Assembly (NCBI RefSeq): GCF_026914185.1
Contig: NC_070559.1
Span: 2,418,001-2,482,000 of the forward strand
Reading direction: 5' to 3'
From: Puccinia triticina
Taxonomy: Eukaryota > Basidiomycota > Pucciniomycetes > Pucciniales > Pucciniaceae
DNA: 64,000 nt
The notes beneath the pieces were generated by a model. It was not told the origin of the DNA and ran no database searches. It saw only the letters and a list, made by a program, of their open reading frames with translations. The stretch's first letter is position 1. Each line of letters begins with the position of its first letter. The translations under genes were made by a program, and so were the position numbers. Of the stretch, positions 1-11,829 are shown piece after piece.

Positions 1-126
1 CTCAGCTGGGATAAATTAAGGACTGCAGAAAGTGAATTGAATATTTTACAAGGGACAAAGAAGAAATGCTACATGTATTTTTGAGATTCTCTCACACAAA
101 AATCTCATTGTTAGTCATAAGCCCTG

Positions 127-1800
127 GTGGTTCCGTCAACAGTAGGTAGGTATGGTGTGGTGGCCAAAATTGTGGCGGCTATGGCATCAGTATTTTTCAG
201 TCATTTCTCAGTTTCAGTCATGGCAGATACAGGATCAAGAACCCTCAAGATCAATCAGTGCAGTGTGGGCGCAGGACTACTTTCCCCTTTCTTTTTGCTT
301 GTTTTGTCTCTTATTTCTCTTTCTTGGTTTGTTTTGTTTGTATTTTCTCTTTTCTTATATGTGCACTCTTGAATGGAGATGTATGTGGTGGGTTGATGCA
401 TTGTTGTGCGTTTTCTTTGGTTGTGTTCTGTTCTCTTTTCCTTCTTGTTTTTGTGCGTGCAGAGGCGTGCAGGTGCATGATGACCTGTCCATACATGTCA
501 CGGTTCCCAGAGTCTGAGTTCAGCTTGAACTCATATGATGGGGCGGCATGGGACTTTGTCTGAACCATTTTTTTCTAGATCATTTCCATCAGCACCTTGT
601 GAATCCAAAAGTAAGAGTTTATTGATCCCCTTTCCCAAATCCGTGTGCCTTCTGAGTTCAGACTCTCAGCACCTCAAGCCCTATTTTCAATATTGTAACA
701 ATGTTTCTCTTGTTACCGTTACTGTTAACTGTAATGTAAATGCGTTACAACATTGCACACCCAGGATGTTTGATTTTTGACATTGATTACAATATCTGCC
801 CGCACAGAGGGGCAGATATTGGAATATATATGATCCAGAGGGGGGCATTTGCCCCTCTTTATCTTGTTAACCGGTGAGGGACTCCTGTCCGTACTAGCGG
901 TGGCAGTCGTGTGAGGGGATGGTTGCTGTTTAGGCTGCCCTCGGGGTAATGGTCCGTAGAGAAGAGCGCTGAAAGGAATTGGGATAGCTCGTGGGTGTGG
1001 GTGGTTTTGAAATGTTCGCCGGGGGTTTGGATCCTCGGCGGCCGTTGTTTGTTTTGGGAAGTTGGGGAATGTGATCTTGAGGAAAAGGGAAGAAAGGATC
1101 TGGGAAATCTGGATGAAAGATGATCGGCGAGCTGAGCTCAAAGGTTTGAAACTCTGATGATGGATCTATAAACTCATGATGGACTGTATTCTGGGGATCA
1201 GAATGCCATGGCCACCCATCATCCAAGTTGAAGCTGAACTTGGACTCTGGGTGACATGTCACATACATTTCATCACATCCTCCGCGCGCTACGCGCGCAC
1301 ACACACACAACAGATAACAGAAGCAGGAAAAGAAAACAAAGGAAATATGGAAATCACGGTGAGATGAGAAAGAAGGAAAAGAACCAGAAGAAAGAAAGGA
1401 AAAAAAGGAGAGAGAAGACAGAAAACACTCAAGACAGGCAAACAAACAGAAGAGAAAGAACCAGAAACAAACCAGGGAATAAACCCACAGCAGGCGCTGT
1501 GTTAGGACCAAGAAAGCTGAAGAAGGAGATGAGGATTTGAGAAGTAGTAGGAATGGAAAGATGGAAAGCAGGGAAAATGAAGGGGAGAGGGGGGAAGGAG
1601 TATGGAAGAGAGGGGTAAAAAATGGGGAGATAGGGGGAGAGGGTGAATCCTTCAAGGTCTTGGGGGTCTTGATGCCTTGAGAGTGAAATCTTGAAGGAGG
1701 TGGAGTCTTGATGATCTTGCTGGCGGCGATGATCTTGACTAGGTGATGATCTTGACTAGGTGACCACAAGAAAGGCCACCACACCAGTGGTTAACGTGTG
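127..1800. repeat. Foldback region with long imperfect inverted arms
   Basis: Sequence near 152-560 reappears in reverse complement near 1170-1795. The arms share a TGGTGTGGTGGCC block near the outer ends and a stretch around CCCAGAGTC further in. The arm interiors are pyrimidine-rich on the left and purine-rich on the right, which produces long but biased open frames. The unique centre holds a GGGGCAGATATT-type short palindrome near 800-860. No transposase is visible and no clear target duplication was found. It is best read as a decayed non-autonomous foldback element; boundaries are approximate. Confidence 0.5.
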
Positions 1801-2159
1801 ACACTACTAGTAACGCAAGTAACAAACCAAAAAAATTGGGCCTGGGGTTAAAATGTTTGTTACCAGTAGTGCTAAGGCCTGAGCGCAGTAACCGCAAGTG
1901 TTATGCTATGAATATAATGGTGATTATTGTAGCGTATTGTAACTACCCACCATCGGTACCATGGACTTTTTTATGCTTGGTGTAAGTGTACTCTCAGACC
2001 CATGCTAATCCTGGTTGTTGACTACATTGGTTGCTGGTAAATACATAAATGTGTAAGTATGTGGTATGCACCTACAGATTATTTAATATGTGTCAGGTGC
2101 ATACCTTTGAGTGTGTGTAACTTACCCCCCAGGCACTTTTTTTTAACTACTGGCTCTTG

Positions 2160-2990
2160 TATTTTTGATATGGATTTACTTTGCGCAGGGAGGGGAACTC
2201 ATTGTGCACGAGAATTTCTATTGGCTCAACATCACTTGAAATTGGGCCCCCCTCTGTGCGCGCCACCAGATCCCCCAAAAAATCTATCTGCACACAGAGG
2301 CGCTGTGTGGTGACAGGTGGCCAGGTTGAGACACTCCGGCCAGCCGGAGGAATCAATCCTCTCAGTGACTGGTCTATTCCGGTCATCAAGAGGGATGTGG
2401 CCCCTCATGTGAAGCCCTGCCACCACACCGGCTCAGGTTTCACAGAACAGTCCCCAATGCTTACTCAGCAACCACCACCACAAAATTTTAGACTTGACGC
2501 GTCCGCGCCTGCCTAGCTCAGTAGAGAAAAGCTGATTCCCTTCTACTGAGCTAGGTATCTTCCCCATTTCCCTTTCTCAATTCTCCTTTTCCTCTTTCCC
2601 TTCTTTCCTGCCTCATCTGTTGTACACAGTAGAGAAAAGCTGATTCCCTTCTACTGAGCTAGAATTGCAATTCACACTGCTGGGTCCTAGGATTTCTCTC
2701 CAAGAATACAGGTCTTGTCTAGCCCCAAACCCTTACTGGATCCCCTGAGATCTCTCTACTGGAATATGGTGAAGAGTCTAACAGAGACTCTTACACCTCA
2801 ATGACCTGTACAGACTGGTTCAACCCAGCAACCTGTCACCGCACGGCACCTCTGTGTGCGGATAGTTTTTTGGGGGATCTGGTGCGCACGGAGGGGGGCC
2901 CAATGTCCAGTGACGTCAAGTCAATGGAAATTCCCGCGCGCAACAAGTTTCCCTCTGTGTGCATTGAAGTAAATCTGTTTTGATATCATA
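2160..2990. repeat. Foldback element with about 160-bp inverted arms
   Basis: The left arm (about 2165-2330) and the reverse complement of the right arm (about 2815-2990) match over roughly 160 bp. Both include the GATTTACTT start, a GGGCCCCCCTC block and an ACCAGATCCCCCAAAAAA block. The inner part contains a CTCTCAGTGACTGGT / CCGGTCATCAAGAGG near-palindrome and the paired-hairpin repeat at 2513-2662. No coding potential is recognised. A degraded relative lies at 3880-4260. Confidence 0.55.
2513..2662. repeat. Paired-hairpin repeat, copy A
   Basis: A 42-bp hairpin (arms CTAGCTCAGTAG and CTACTGAGCTAG) at 2513-2554 is followed by a pyrimidine-rich spacer. A direct repeat of the same hairpin, lacking its first six bases, follows at 2627-2662, preceded by TTGTACAC and followed by AATTGCAATT. 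Copy B, at about 25885-26100, has the same order but different arm sequences that still pair. The identity of the parent element is unknown. Confidence 0.6.
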
Positions 2991-3539
2991 GGGGTCTATA
3001 CCCACAAAATCCTTGTCTCTACTTTGAATATGCATAGTGTGGAATGTCAAATAAAAACTGCACTTAAAAAAAGAGGGAAGAAGGGAATATGCATGTGGAA
3101 CCTGCTTACTCCCAGGATTAGCAAGAAGTAAAGTTTCTCCTTGCTACTCCATTTCCTACTCCTGGGAGTATTTACTCAAAAAATAACCCGCCTTGATGTG
3201 TTTGAGTGGTTGGATTATTTAGGCTAATACAAGCTAAAACCAAAACCAATGTTTTTGATCTTAGTGTTAATTGGAAAAAATGGGAGCTAACAGTAAATTA
3301 TGCTATGCTACAGCTAATGTTAGTGTAGCTGACCCACTGTTGCAGGGAGCCTGCCATGGCATTTGTGCCTGAAATAATGCTACTTTTATCAGTCAGGACT
3401 TGAGAAGATATCATTTGGTACCTGTGGCGGGTTTATAACAGCACAGATTCTGTTACCTTTTTGTTATACTACTGTTTCTGGTAGCTTAACCTCCCATTCT
3501 TGCTGGTAAAATGTGATGTATGTTAATATGCCCCAAATT

Positions 3540-3665
3540 GATTCCTGAGACTCAATCATTTGTAGCAATTGAGTTTTGAAACTCAATTATTTATAACAAT
3601 TGAGTACTTCCACTCAATTATATTCATAACAATTGAGTACTGCCACTCAATTTTAGTCCCCCAAC
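3540..3665. repeat. Short tandem near-palindromic repeat (CAATTGAGT units)
   Basis: About three units of roughly 36 bp, each built from AACAATTGAGT followed by the inverse ACTCAATT. The units can each fold. No gene is visible from 2990 to 3880 apart from this. Confidence 0.5.
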
Positions 3666-3879
3666 TCAACTAAAAGGAACAATCAAGGACCCACACAAAA
3701 TTGGATGTGAATTAATCTGAGTTTTACTGACCTGGAGCCCAAAAATAGCGCTGGCAATACCCATGGTATATATCTATCTATGCAGTACCCATTGTTCCCC
3801 ACAGGCAGTGCAGGGCACTTTAAGTTTTTTGTGAACATTTTTGTACAAAATTGACAACTTGGAATGACTGATCAGTATC

Positions 3880-4260
3880 ACTTGCTTTCTCTGTGCACAG
3901 AAGGAAACTTTTTGTACACAGGAATTTCCTTTGACTCAATGTCACTTGACCTCTGTGCGCGCCACCAGCTCCCCCCAAAAACCTATCTGCAAACGGGGGG
4001 TGTCCACCGGTGGCTGGGTTGAGACACACTGGCCATCCGTAGGAATCAGTCCTCTCACTGACCAGTCTTTCCAGTCATCAAGGGGACACAACCCTCTTGA
4101 TGGCTGGTCTATTCTGTTCATCAAGAGTCACCCCATGTGCAGATAGTTTATTGGGGGGAGCCGGTGGTGCGCACAGAGGGGGGCCTGACAAAGTCACATC
4201 CAGCCAACAGAAATTCACATGTACAACAAGTTTTGCTCCGTGCGCAAAGTAAATCTGAAT
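3880..4260. repeat. Degraded relative of the 2160-2990 foldback element
   Basis: The block at 3885-4100 repeats the left arm of the 2160-2990 element in direct orientation, including GTGCGCGCCACCAG and the TCTCACTGACCAGTC region. The block at 4130-4255 resembles its right arm. Spacing is shorter and divergence is high. The following 4260-5580 stretch holds nothing I can assign. Confidence 0.4.
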
Positions 4261-5583
4261 TTCAAAATTTTGTTCATAAAGGCCTTAAATTTAGCTCCAA
4301 AGTTTTGTAAAATTCAATTGTGCTGGGGGTTCACAATTGATATTTGCTTAACTTTAGGGCACTTTTTAAAGTGTTTCTGAACAAATTTTCTAAAAATTGA
4401 TGAATTGCACAGATTTATCAGAAGCACCACCTCCATCTGGACAGATTTCCAAAATTTAATTTTTCTGTTCATAACCAATGAGACAACTGCTACACACAGC
4501 TTTGAATGCGCCACACGCTAACCAACAGCGCAATTCCATAGACCCTTGATCATTTGAATCCACCCAGCCCAGCCCACAACTGCACTCCGCCCGCCCAGGA
4601 AGAACCTGTTTTCAATTGGCAACTGTTTCAACGCCTTTTGAAACATCAAGGTCAGTCATGCCGTCTGCAGGAATGTACCAGCTCTTCTCTCACAAATAGA
4701 AGCTGCAAATGCCTGCAATGCTTCAAGCTTCCGCGCCTCTTCCCTTTTCCTCCTGGATCCCGCAGGATACGTTGTCTGCCTCTGACCTGATTTTGGCAAA
4801 AATCAGCAAACAGCAAGAACAAGGACAGCCAACTGTCTTGGAAAGGATGAGGTCTCAGACTGTTTCTTTGGCCAGAATTGGGGCCAATAGCCTTGCTTAG
4901 GTTCAACTACCGTCAATGGAACTCCCAGAAGACCTTCTGCAGGCAGCCCCAGAGCAAGCCAGTGCTTGTGGGATTATCCTTGGGTGGAGACAGTGGGCTA
5001 GCATGTTATTTTTCTTAGGATAACTTGCATGTTAATCAAACAGGCTTGTCAGTTTCAGTTATTATTGAGGTACTTGTTTTTATAGGGGCAGGTGGATAAA
5101 TTCCTAGATTTAAGTTTTGGCTGGGTGAGATTGAAAATTATGGATAATCATCATTGCAGCTGCATATACCAGCTACACATTTGCATTGTTTCAGAATTCT
5201 AATACAAAATCAATTTGTGTGCCTTGAATCAAGACAGATAAAAAGTTGTGAAGAAAAGAGCCCAATGTGGGGAATTGCAGATGAAGGAAATTTTAAGGAA
5301 CGGAATAGTAAACCAAACTGTGTAAACATTATGAGGCCCTGCCACACTTTCATTTTCTCAACAAATATTGGATGTAAGCTGTCTGTATAAATTTTAACAG
5401 TTATGCAAATTTCCATTTCAAAAATTATACTGAACATAATGAGGATGAAAGTGAAAGATACTTCTTGGAAATTAATCAGTGTAAAACTCCAGCACTGGTA
5501 TTGAAAGAGGTTCATCAGAAGCATGCCAAGTTAGTTTAATTTGATTTAAACTGAGATGCTGCAGGAAAATTCAACTAAAAAAC

Positions 5584-6341
5584 TTACTGCTTCAGATATT
5601 CAATTACAAAATACACAAAACATACCGCGCTTACACTAGTACTAACCCACAAGAGGGCCTTCCAACATTGGTTCCTCTGTGCTACACGTTGCGCACGTAA
5701 TTGTAATTCCAGCCTTTGTTGACTTAATGCATTTCTTATGGTAGGATTAGCCTCACGACATAGTGGACATGTAGCATCCTTGGTGTACCACGTGTCAATA
5801 CATTTGGTGCAATATACGTGACCGCATCCCAGTGTTTTAGGTAGTGAGTACTCTTCCATGCAAATTGAGCATTCATTTTCTGGAATGGAAATGTCAATAG
5901 TTGAGGCTTCACCACCGGAGCTTGCGGGGACAGTGAGTGAGTGACGGGAAGTTCCTGGAGCTTTCCAACTGGCTTCTTCCTCTTCGATAATGGCCACATT
6001 TACCTGGTGCTGCTCATCTCCACAGAAAAAAAGGATTTCAGCTCACAGAAACTTTGAAATTTAAAACTCGATCTTATCAGCGCTCACATTGGGGAATGGT
6101 CCTTCAGGCGAATCAATGTTGACGTGATCTAGGCGGCATCCATTTATGTTGGAGTGATTAGCGAGCTCTCCAGCGTCCCCAAATTGGGAAAACCGTGCGA
6201 GTTCGATTGAAGAGTCCACTTGTAAGATATGCCCAACCAGCTAAAGATTTAATTATCAGCCGGAGGATATGAGGATTATGATCTTGTACTATGACGACAT
6301 AAAGCGCGCTTAACTGATAGGTATAATAACCACACAGCCAT
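5584..6341 (-). CDS. RING-finger protein with C-terminal membrane segment, paralogue 1
   Basis: The three-exon model is: 6341-6315 (9 codons), 6240-6088 (51 codons) and 6003-5584, joined by introns of 74 nt (GTTAAG...TTTAG) and 84 nt (GTGAGC...CCAG). All junctions are phase 0 and give 199 aa. Exon 1 plus the start of exon 2 reads MAVWLLYLSLVGHILQVD, which resembles a signal peptide or signal anchor. A RING of C3HC4 type lies at about residues 105-142 (Cys-x2-Cys, Cys-Gly-His, Cys-x2-Cys, Cys-Pro-Leu-Cys). A hydrophobic helix at about 175-196 ends three residues from the C terminus. RING domains usually recruit E2 enzymes for ubiquitin transfer; the target here is unknown. Two paralogues lie at 11830-12649 and 55816-56612, and conserved introns and upstream sequence support the model. 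Only the RING and membrane exon is certain without transcripts. Confidence 0.75.
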
Positions 6342-6476
6342 CGCCGAACTTAGGGGGAGTGTCTTTCTCAAGGACGTGATGCGGTCCAGGATGGATTCGG
6401 ATGGTTTGTGCCAGATTTAAAAGCAGTGTATTGCAAGACGATGTAATTTGGGGTGGAATTTGCCGATGATTTGAAC

Positions 6477-6625
6477 CTATTGATAATAAATTATGATTTG
6501 ACTCAGTATGTTACACTTGACGAGAATCATCGACCAACAAGTAACCACCTATTGATAAGATAATTATTTGACTTGGTTGGTCGCACTCGAGAATTATGCA
6601 CCAGCATGCACTGCACACCTAATTC
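6477..6625 (-). promoter_or_regulatory. Tandem promoter module shared with the 56 kb paralogue
   Basis: Two copies of a CCTATTGATAA ... TTTGACT ... GTNNNTNNCAC block occur at about 6477-6530 and 6549-6600, upstream of paralogue 1. The same pair, in the same order relative to the gene, occurs at about 56757-56890 upstream of paralogue 3. Non-coding conservation between dispersed copies suggests either recent duplication or a shared control element. Confidence 0.45.
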
Positions 6626-7354
6626 AGGTAAAAAAAGAGAAGATGGAGAAAATATGACATGAAGAAGCAGAATGAAAGTCACAATTGATGGCAAGGCTAA
6701 AAGAGAATACAAGAATATTGATTCATACCTGCAATAACTTAAATCAAGGGTTGAGTCGAATGGATATTGATAGAGATGAAGGAGACGATAGGCAGGAGAT
6801 CTATGAGAAAAATAGTATACAGGGAAAATATGTAATGTCGTTAGTGTTGTCGATTCGGTTATTTTAGGGAATATGGTGAAAATCGTTACACACTAATCGC
6901 TCTTTACCAGGAGTGTTGTTATTGTGTGAAGAAAAAAGAAGGCTGGCGTGGTTGATCTTCAGTATTGATGCCAGGCAGGGCGAAGTGGACTGATTGTCGC
7001 GATGTGCTATCCATCTGAATCCTGATCCATCTCGCTGGGTTGATCCATCTTGATGGCTGTTCACCCGAACATCACTGTGGGAAGCTGCTCCCCACTGAGA
7101 GCGGGAACACTCCTCAAACTCATGGCCCAACGTGATCTGAAGGCACTCGGTTCGGGCATGGAGGGTTCGCGTTTCGACCTTGTCGGCACATATCAGAGCA
7201 TATCAGGTACATGTATATATGCACCCCGCGCGCGGAAACGTCTGAGACGGGCTACACAAGCCCCGAGCTTGAGTCTCCTCCGGCGGCAAACCCCGCCGTC
7301 ATGACGGGACCTCCTCCGCAGCGATATTTATGTACGGCCGCGACCCATTTATGC

Positions 7355-7434
7355 TAGCTTAACTAAGCCTCTCGAACGGAGGGTCCGGGGGACCCCGCCC
7401 AGAGGGCTCTCCGTAGGAGAGGCTTATGAATAAT
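7355..7434. mobile_element. Hairpin MITE (TTAACTAAGCCTC family)
   Basis: Arms TAACTAAGCCTCTCG and GGAGAGGCTTATGA are inverted copies around a GC-rich inner stem-loop (GGGTCC/GGACCC). It belongs to the same family as the elements near 8017, 8526, 9093, 22028 and 23401. No clear target duplication is seen. The preceding 6630-7350 stretch has no recognised gene. Confidence 0.55.
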
Positions 7435-8012
7435 GTCTGCAGGCTGGCAGACAAAGGAAGGATTTTCAATCCTAAAAACACAAAAACAAAATTTAAAATT
7501 CACCAAAATATGTACAAGAAAAACTGAATAGACAGTTTTCTTGGCAGTGCTGATGGGCACCCTCCCCCAAGTTTTTGAGGCATAAACTCCAAAACTGATT
7601 GAAGGAATCCATTTTGGAGGTCAAAGGAATCCTGGAGGATATTCCATTGCACTGAAGATCCAATTTCGGATTTTCTGATAATATGCACAATTGAATATCC
7701 TATCTGCAACAACTGGGTGGCTACAGGTGTAGGATCTGCAGATATCTGCAGGCTTGTGAATCCAATATCCACAAGGCATGATGGTTGTAATTCCTTGGTT
7801 TACATTTCTTTGTGTTTTTTTATTTTTAAAACATTAGTACAGAAAAAATGATAAGGATTGAGGAGATGAGACCAGCGCCATTTGAAAGCTGAGATTGAGA
7901 AGTGTAATCTGGTTCTGGGGCAGGTCCACAGGAGCTGAGGGGGAGGCTGGGTGATGCTAAGTATTTTTCCTCCAGCCATTCATGATTTCTTTCTCAGCCA
8001 AAATTTTGACTT

Positions 8013-8077
8013 TGTGCACAAGTCCCTCCCTGCAGCCACAGCGAGCCTCCCACCAGGGGGGACTTGTGTCAAGTTAG
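8013..8077. mobile_element. Hairpin MITE (AAGTCCCTC family), short copy
   Basis: Left arm GTGCACAAGTCCCTCCC and right arm GGGGGGACTTGTGTC are inverted. The inner loop contains GCAGCCACAGCGAGCC. Only about 65 bp long; borders are approximate. Confidence 0.5.
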
Positions 8078-8525
8078 CATTTATGTATGTACCACACACG
8101 TCTCCACTAGGACTCTCCAAACGCGAGTGATTGATATTGCTAGGTTATCTGCTTCTAACCCGTTCAGATGGCCAGACCAGGCGGTCCAATTCCAGGAGCG
8201 GAATAAACCGATACAAATCACGACACGCAGTGTGTACACCAGCCAGACCCGACGCCGCGGATCAACAAGAATGTGAAGAGGGACAGAGTGAGGAGATGGT
8301 GTCCAATCTGCAGCTATGTTTGCAGCCCGCAGAGGAATTTATTCCTGTTGCGCGTCACAGCGTGCTCTTTTAGTTGACTCTTTCAACAACTAACCTAGGA
8401 TAAATTCAGATAAATTCCTATCAGTCATCTAGATTAGCCCGAGATACCTGTTATCTCCAAGCTGCTCGAGTATGGGTTGTGGGGGGATGGAATCCTCTTC
8501 TCTCTCTCTTTGCCTCCCGTGAGCT

Positions 8526-8614
8526 GACTTAACTAAGCCTCCCGGGACTGGGATGCGGAGCACCCCGATGCGAAGCATCTCCCATTCCCAATGGGAGGCT
8601 TATGAGTTATCAGC
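8526..8614. mobile_element. Hairpin MITE (TTAACTAAGCCTC family)
   Basis: Arms ACTTAACTAAGCCTCCC and GGGAGGCTTATGAGTTA are inverted copies. The inner part forms further stems (GGGATG/CATCCC-like and GATGCGAAGCATC). The inner GCGAAGC loop resembles GCTTCGC loops in sister copies. Confidence 0.55.
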
Positions 8615-9092
8615 TTTTTTCCGCGTGAGAGCTTCAGGAAATTTGTGGCTTTTGGCCAACTTTTTGAATCAAATTTACATTACACAGCGCGCACTCATTG
8701 TGAGTCAGTGAGCTGAAGTACAGGGGATAGCTGAGCATCTCAGCTTCAATGTAGTGTCACTTTTGTGATATCTACACTTGAAGGAGAGTGTTGCCCTTGC
8801 TCAGAAGTCAAGTTGGATGGATGATGGAGTTCTGTATTTAAATTGAGTCCAAATGGATCTTCTTGGAATTTGCATACACACTTCTGGCCAAACACAAAAA
8901 AATCACAAACTTCAAAGGGGGATGGAAGGAGTTTGTGAAGGGGGGGAAAGTGGTGATTGACACCAAAAGAAAGAGAAAAATCAGGCCTTTAATCTGGCAC
9001 CACAGGCAATAGGAATACACAAGGAGAAGACCCCTGAAAGGGGAGCGGGAAAAAACTCCCACCAAAACACTGAAAACTCTCAAGCCAAATTC

Positions 9093-9205
9093 TTGGCTTT
9101 ACCTGCAAGTCCCTCCTTTGGAGGTTGCGCTTCGCGTGAGGGCGCTTTGCGCCAGCCCAGGCTGTACCAGGGCCCTCTGAAGCGAGGGACTTGTGATAAG
9201 TCAGC
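9093..9205. mobile_element. Hairpin MITE (AAGTCCCTC family)
   Basis: Arms TGCAAGTCCCTC and GAGGGACTTGTGATAAGTC are inverted, with inner short hairpins GCGCTTCGCGT and GGGCGCTTTGCGCC. Flanks show no clear duplication. From 9205 to 11830 no gene is recognised; there is only a long pyrimidine-rich tract near 9990-10600. Confidence 0.5.
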
Positions 9206-11829
9206 CTGTGAGCAGATTTGATCTCTGCTGGCTTGGCCTTGAGAGGAGAGGGGGGTGTGTGCCATTCAGGTCACCCACTCCATCCAGGCTGTCTAGGGAC
9301 ATCTCCCTAAGGTCCAAGCCCGACAGGCGGGTGGGACCCCTAACTGGGTGGGTGGGTGGGGCAAAAAAAGAGATTTCTCTTATCCTCTCCTGGCGGACGG
9401 CTAAGGTTGCAACCTTGACGAGTACCACTCCGTTCCAATATGTTTCTTTGGCCAACAGTGTTATGGCAGGTCTCTTTACATATTACATAACTGCCATGGT
9501 TTTATAAAGTTTTAGCTCACCAACACAATTACATAATCATCTTTTGTATATATATTCTACATTCCTAGCAATCTTATTTTTCCCTTGGGTGAGTTCTTCA
9601 TCTCATTCTCGCAGTATCCTGATATCCCAGCTCTTCAGACGGTACTGAGCTCTTGGTCCCTCCCAGCCAGACTTGCCGACTGGGCCTGTTGTTCTTGCCG
9701 CAGCATCGCTTTGCGCCTGCTGCGCTCCTTACCGCCGCCGCCTTCCTGCGCGTTCTCTGGCCCATCACTGCCTTGGGTCCGCAGCTCCTTGGACATCATC
9801 ACCTCCCACTACGTTCCTGGTAATTGGCTAGTATATAACCGACAAATCATATCAACTTTCTCCGGGGTTCTTATCAGATTGATTAGAAAGTGCGGAGACA
9901 TTTAGGTTCCTCAAAGTTGAAAGCATTACAGAGTAGCTAGGCTCAGCTAGCTCTGTCTTTTGTTTGTGCTTGGCTTACAGTTGAACCCTTGCTTGACTTA
10001 CCCTATGACATCCAGGCTCTCAGATCTCTCAGAAAATCCCCTGCAAGAATCTCTGCTTGCACCTCTCTACCCTTGATTCCCCAATACATGATAATCTCAT
10101 CCCTTCTATCAACCTTCCATAGCCTTCCATATTTCCCTTGGGAAACCACATCCATCACTTCTTTGCCTAATAAGCTTATCTCTTCTCAAAGCTTGTTCCT
10201 CCACCTTTGACATCATTGTTGGATGATAGTGACACATTCATCTTATTCACATTGCCTAAACAATCCAACATATTTTCATTCTGCACCCTTAATGCTTGTA
10301 TCATCACTTCCTTCAACAAATATGGTTCCTTCAAGATCTTTGGCAACCCTGATTTATCTTTCCCATCCCATTGACAATCCACCAACTCTAGTTCATACTA
10401 AAACTTGGTTTGTGCAACTTGCAGGTTCCTGATGATTGAAATCTCTAGACTCTCACCAACTTGTCTTTTCCATGAAAATTAATCATTCTCTTTCTTCCTA
10501 GTTTGTTGTTTCCATATTGTGTCATTTATCTCTTGTGTCCAGTATCACTAGTTTCTTTGCATTGAGGTATAAATTCTTCTTTCTTTTCTTTTTGAAGCAT
10601 GTATTTCTTCAATTTATTAATCAGAAATATATACTTGATTTTGTTGATTAACATTTCAATACTTTATTAAGGGAGGCATTGAATTGTTGCTGCATGAACT
10701 AGCAGCTAGGCAAGTTTGATGATTATCAAGAGATCCATGGTAGCTAAAGCAAATTGGATATATTGGTCAAGTCAAGTTACCTCCAGTTGATTTGGAAGTA
10801 GAGATGGCCACAGGTACCCATTAAGTTTTGGCAGTTACTTGCTTTCTGTGTGAGTACCCGCCTGTGGGTTCTGGCTGTGAGTGTGATTGTTCAGCTTTGC
10901 CAGAAAAAAGTGACCAGGTACCCACAGCAACCCTCCAACAGCTCATCACCATGGCAAGAATTGACCAGAAGTGCTGCAAAGGAAATTCTTTGCCTGAATC
11001 CTTGCTCTCCAGTACTCTGGCCCAATCTCAAGACCCCAGTCAACAGAGAAAAGAATAACTTGGAGTGTGGTAGATGATTCCAAAAAATGAACAGAAAGCC
11101 ACTCAAGTTGACAGCACTAAAATCAAATTGGATGTATGTTTTTAAGCAAAAACACCTGCCACATGTGATTACTTGACATATGCACTTGGGTACTAAGGGT
11201 GAGGGTGTGGGATTGGGTGTTTGATTTTATTGAAATTCTATGTAGGTACCCACACAGGTATTTGGGTGCCAAGGCCATCCCTATTAAGTATTGGGGAGTT
11301 TGTCCAAGGGAAATCATTCAAACAAATCAAACAGCACCCCTTTTTATCTTCCCAAAGAGGCATTTGTTGTGCCAGTGGCCACCAACATCTTTGAACCTGA
11401 AACACTACAAAAATCACTCGATTTCAATGAAAAAAGGTTTGTACAAGATGGTGGGGAATCTCGGGCCAGTCAATGGCTGTTTGTATCTTGCGCAGTTCAT
11501 TCAACTTGCGCAGCAGCTTTTTTGGCTTTGAAATCGCTGTATTTGGATTTTAAAGACAGCGGTAGTGTTTTACTCCATCTGCATCTCCTCAAAAATTATA
11601 AATCTGCAGCAGGTTTTTCGGCGCCAATTAGGACAACACTAATCCCCTAACTGCAGAGAAGTCTTTTTTTTTGAAGTCAAAGCTTTGCGATCGGCCGATC
11701 GTCCTGGCTTATTTGCCTGGAAATCTACCAACGTCTTAAAAAAGCTGCTTTTGAACCTCACCCGAACTATCTCAAATGCTCCTTGGCCTTACTACTCCCT
11801 TATAATAGCAAGCTTTCAAAATCCTTGCA

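Noticed and set aside
930..1784. 284-codon minus-strand open frame
   Set aside because: It runs through the purine-rich arm and centre of an inverted repeat, is Pro/Ser/Phe-biased and has no domain.
10176..10440. Possible Gag-like minus-strand fragment
   Set aside because: The frame is short, no zinc knuckle or LTR borders were found nearby, and similarity to a known Gag could not be judged by eye.
11291..11650. 119-codon open frame upstream of RING paralogue 2
   Set aside because: No ATG in a suitable context, no domain, no equivalent near the other paralogues.
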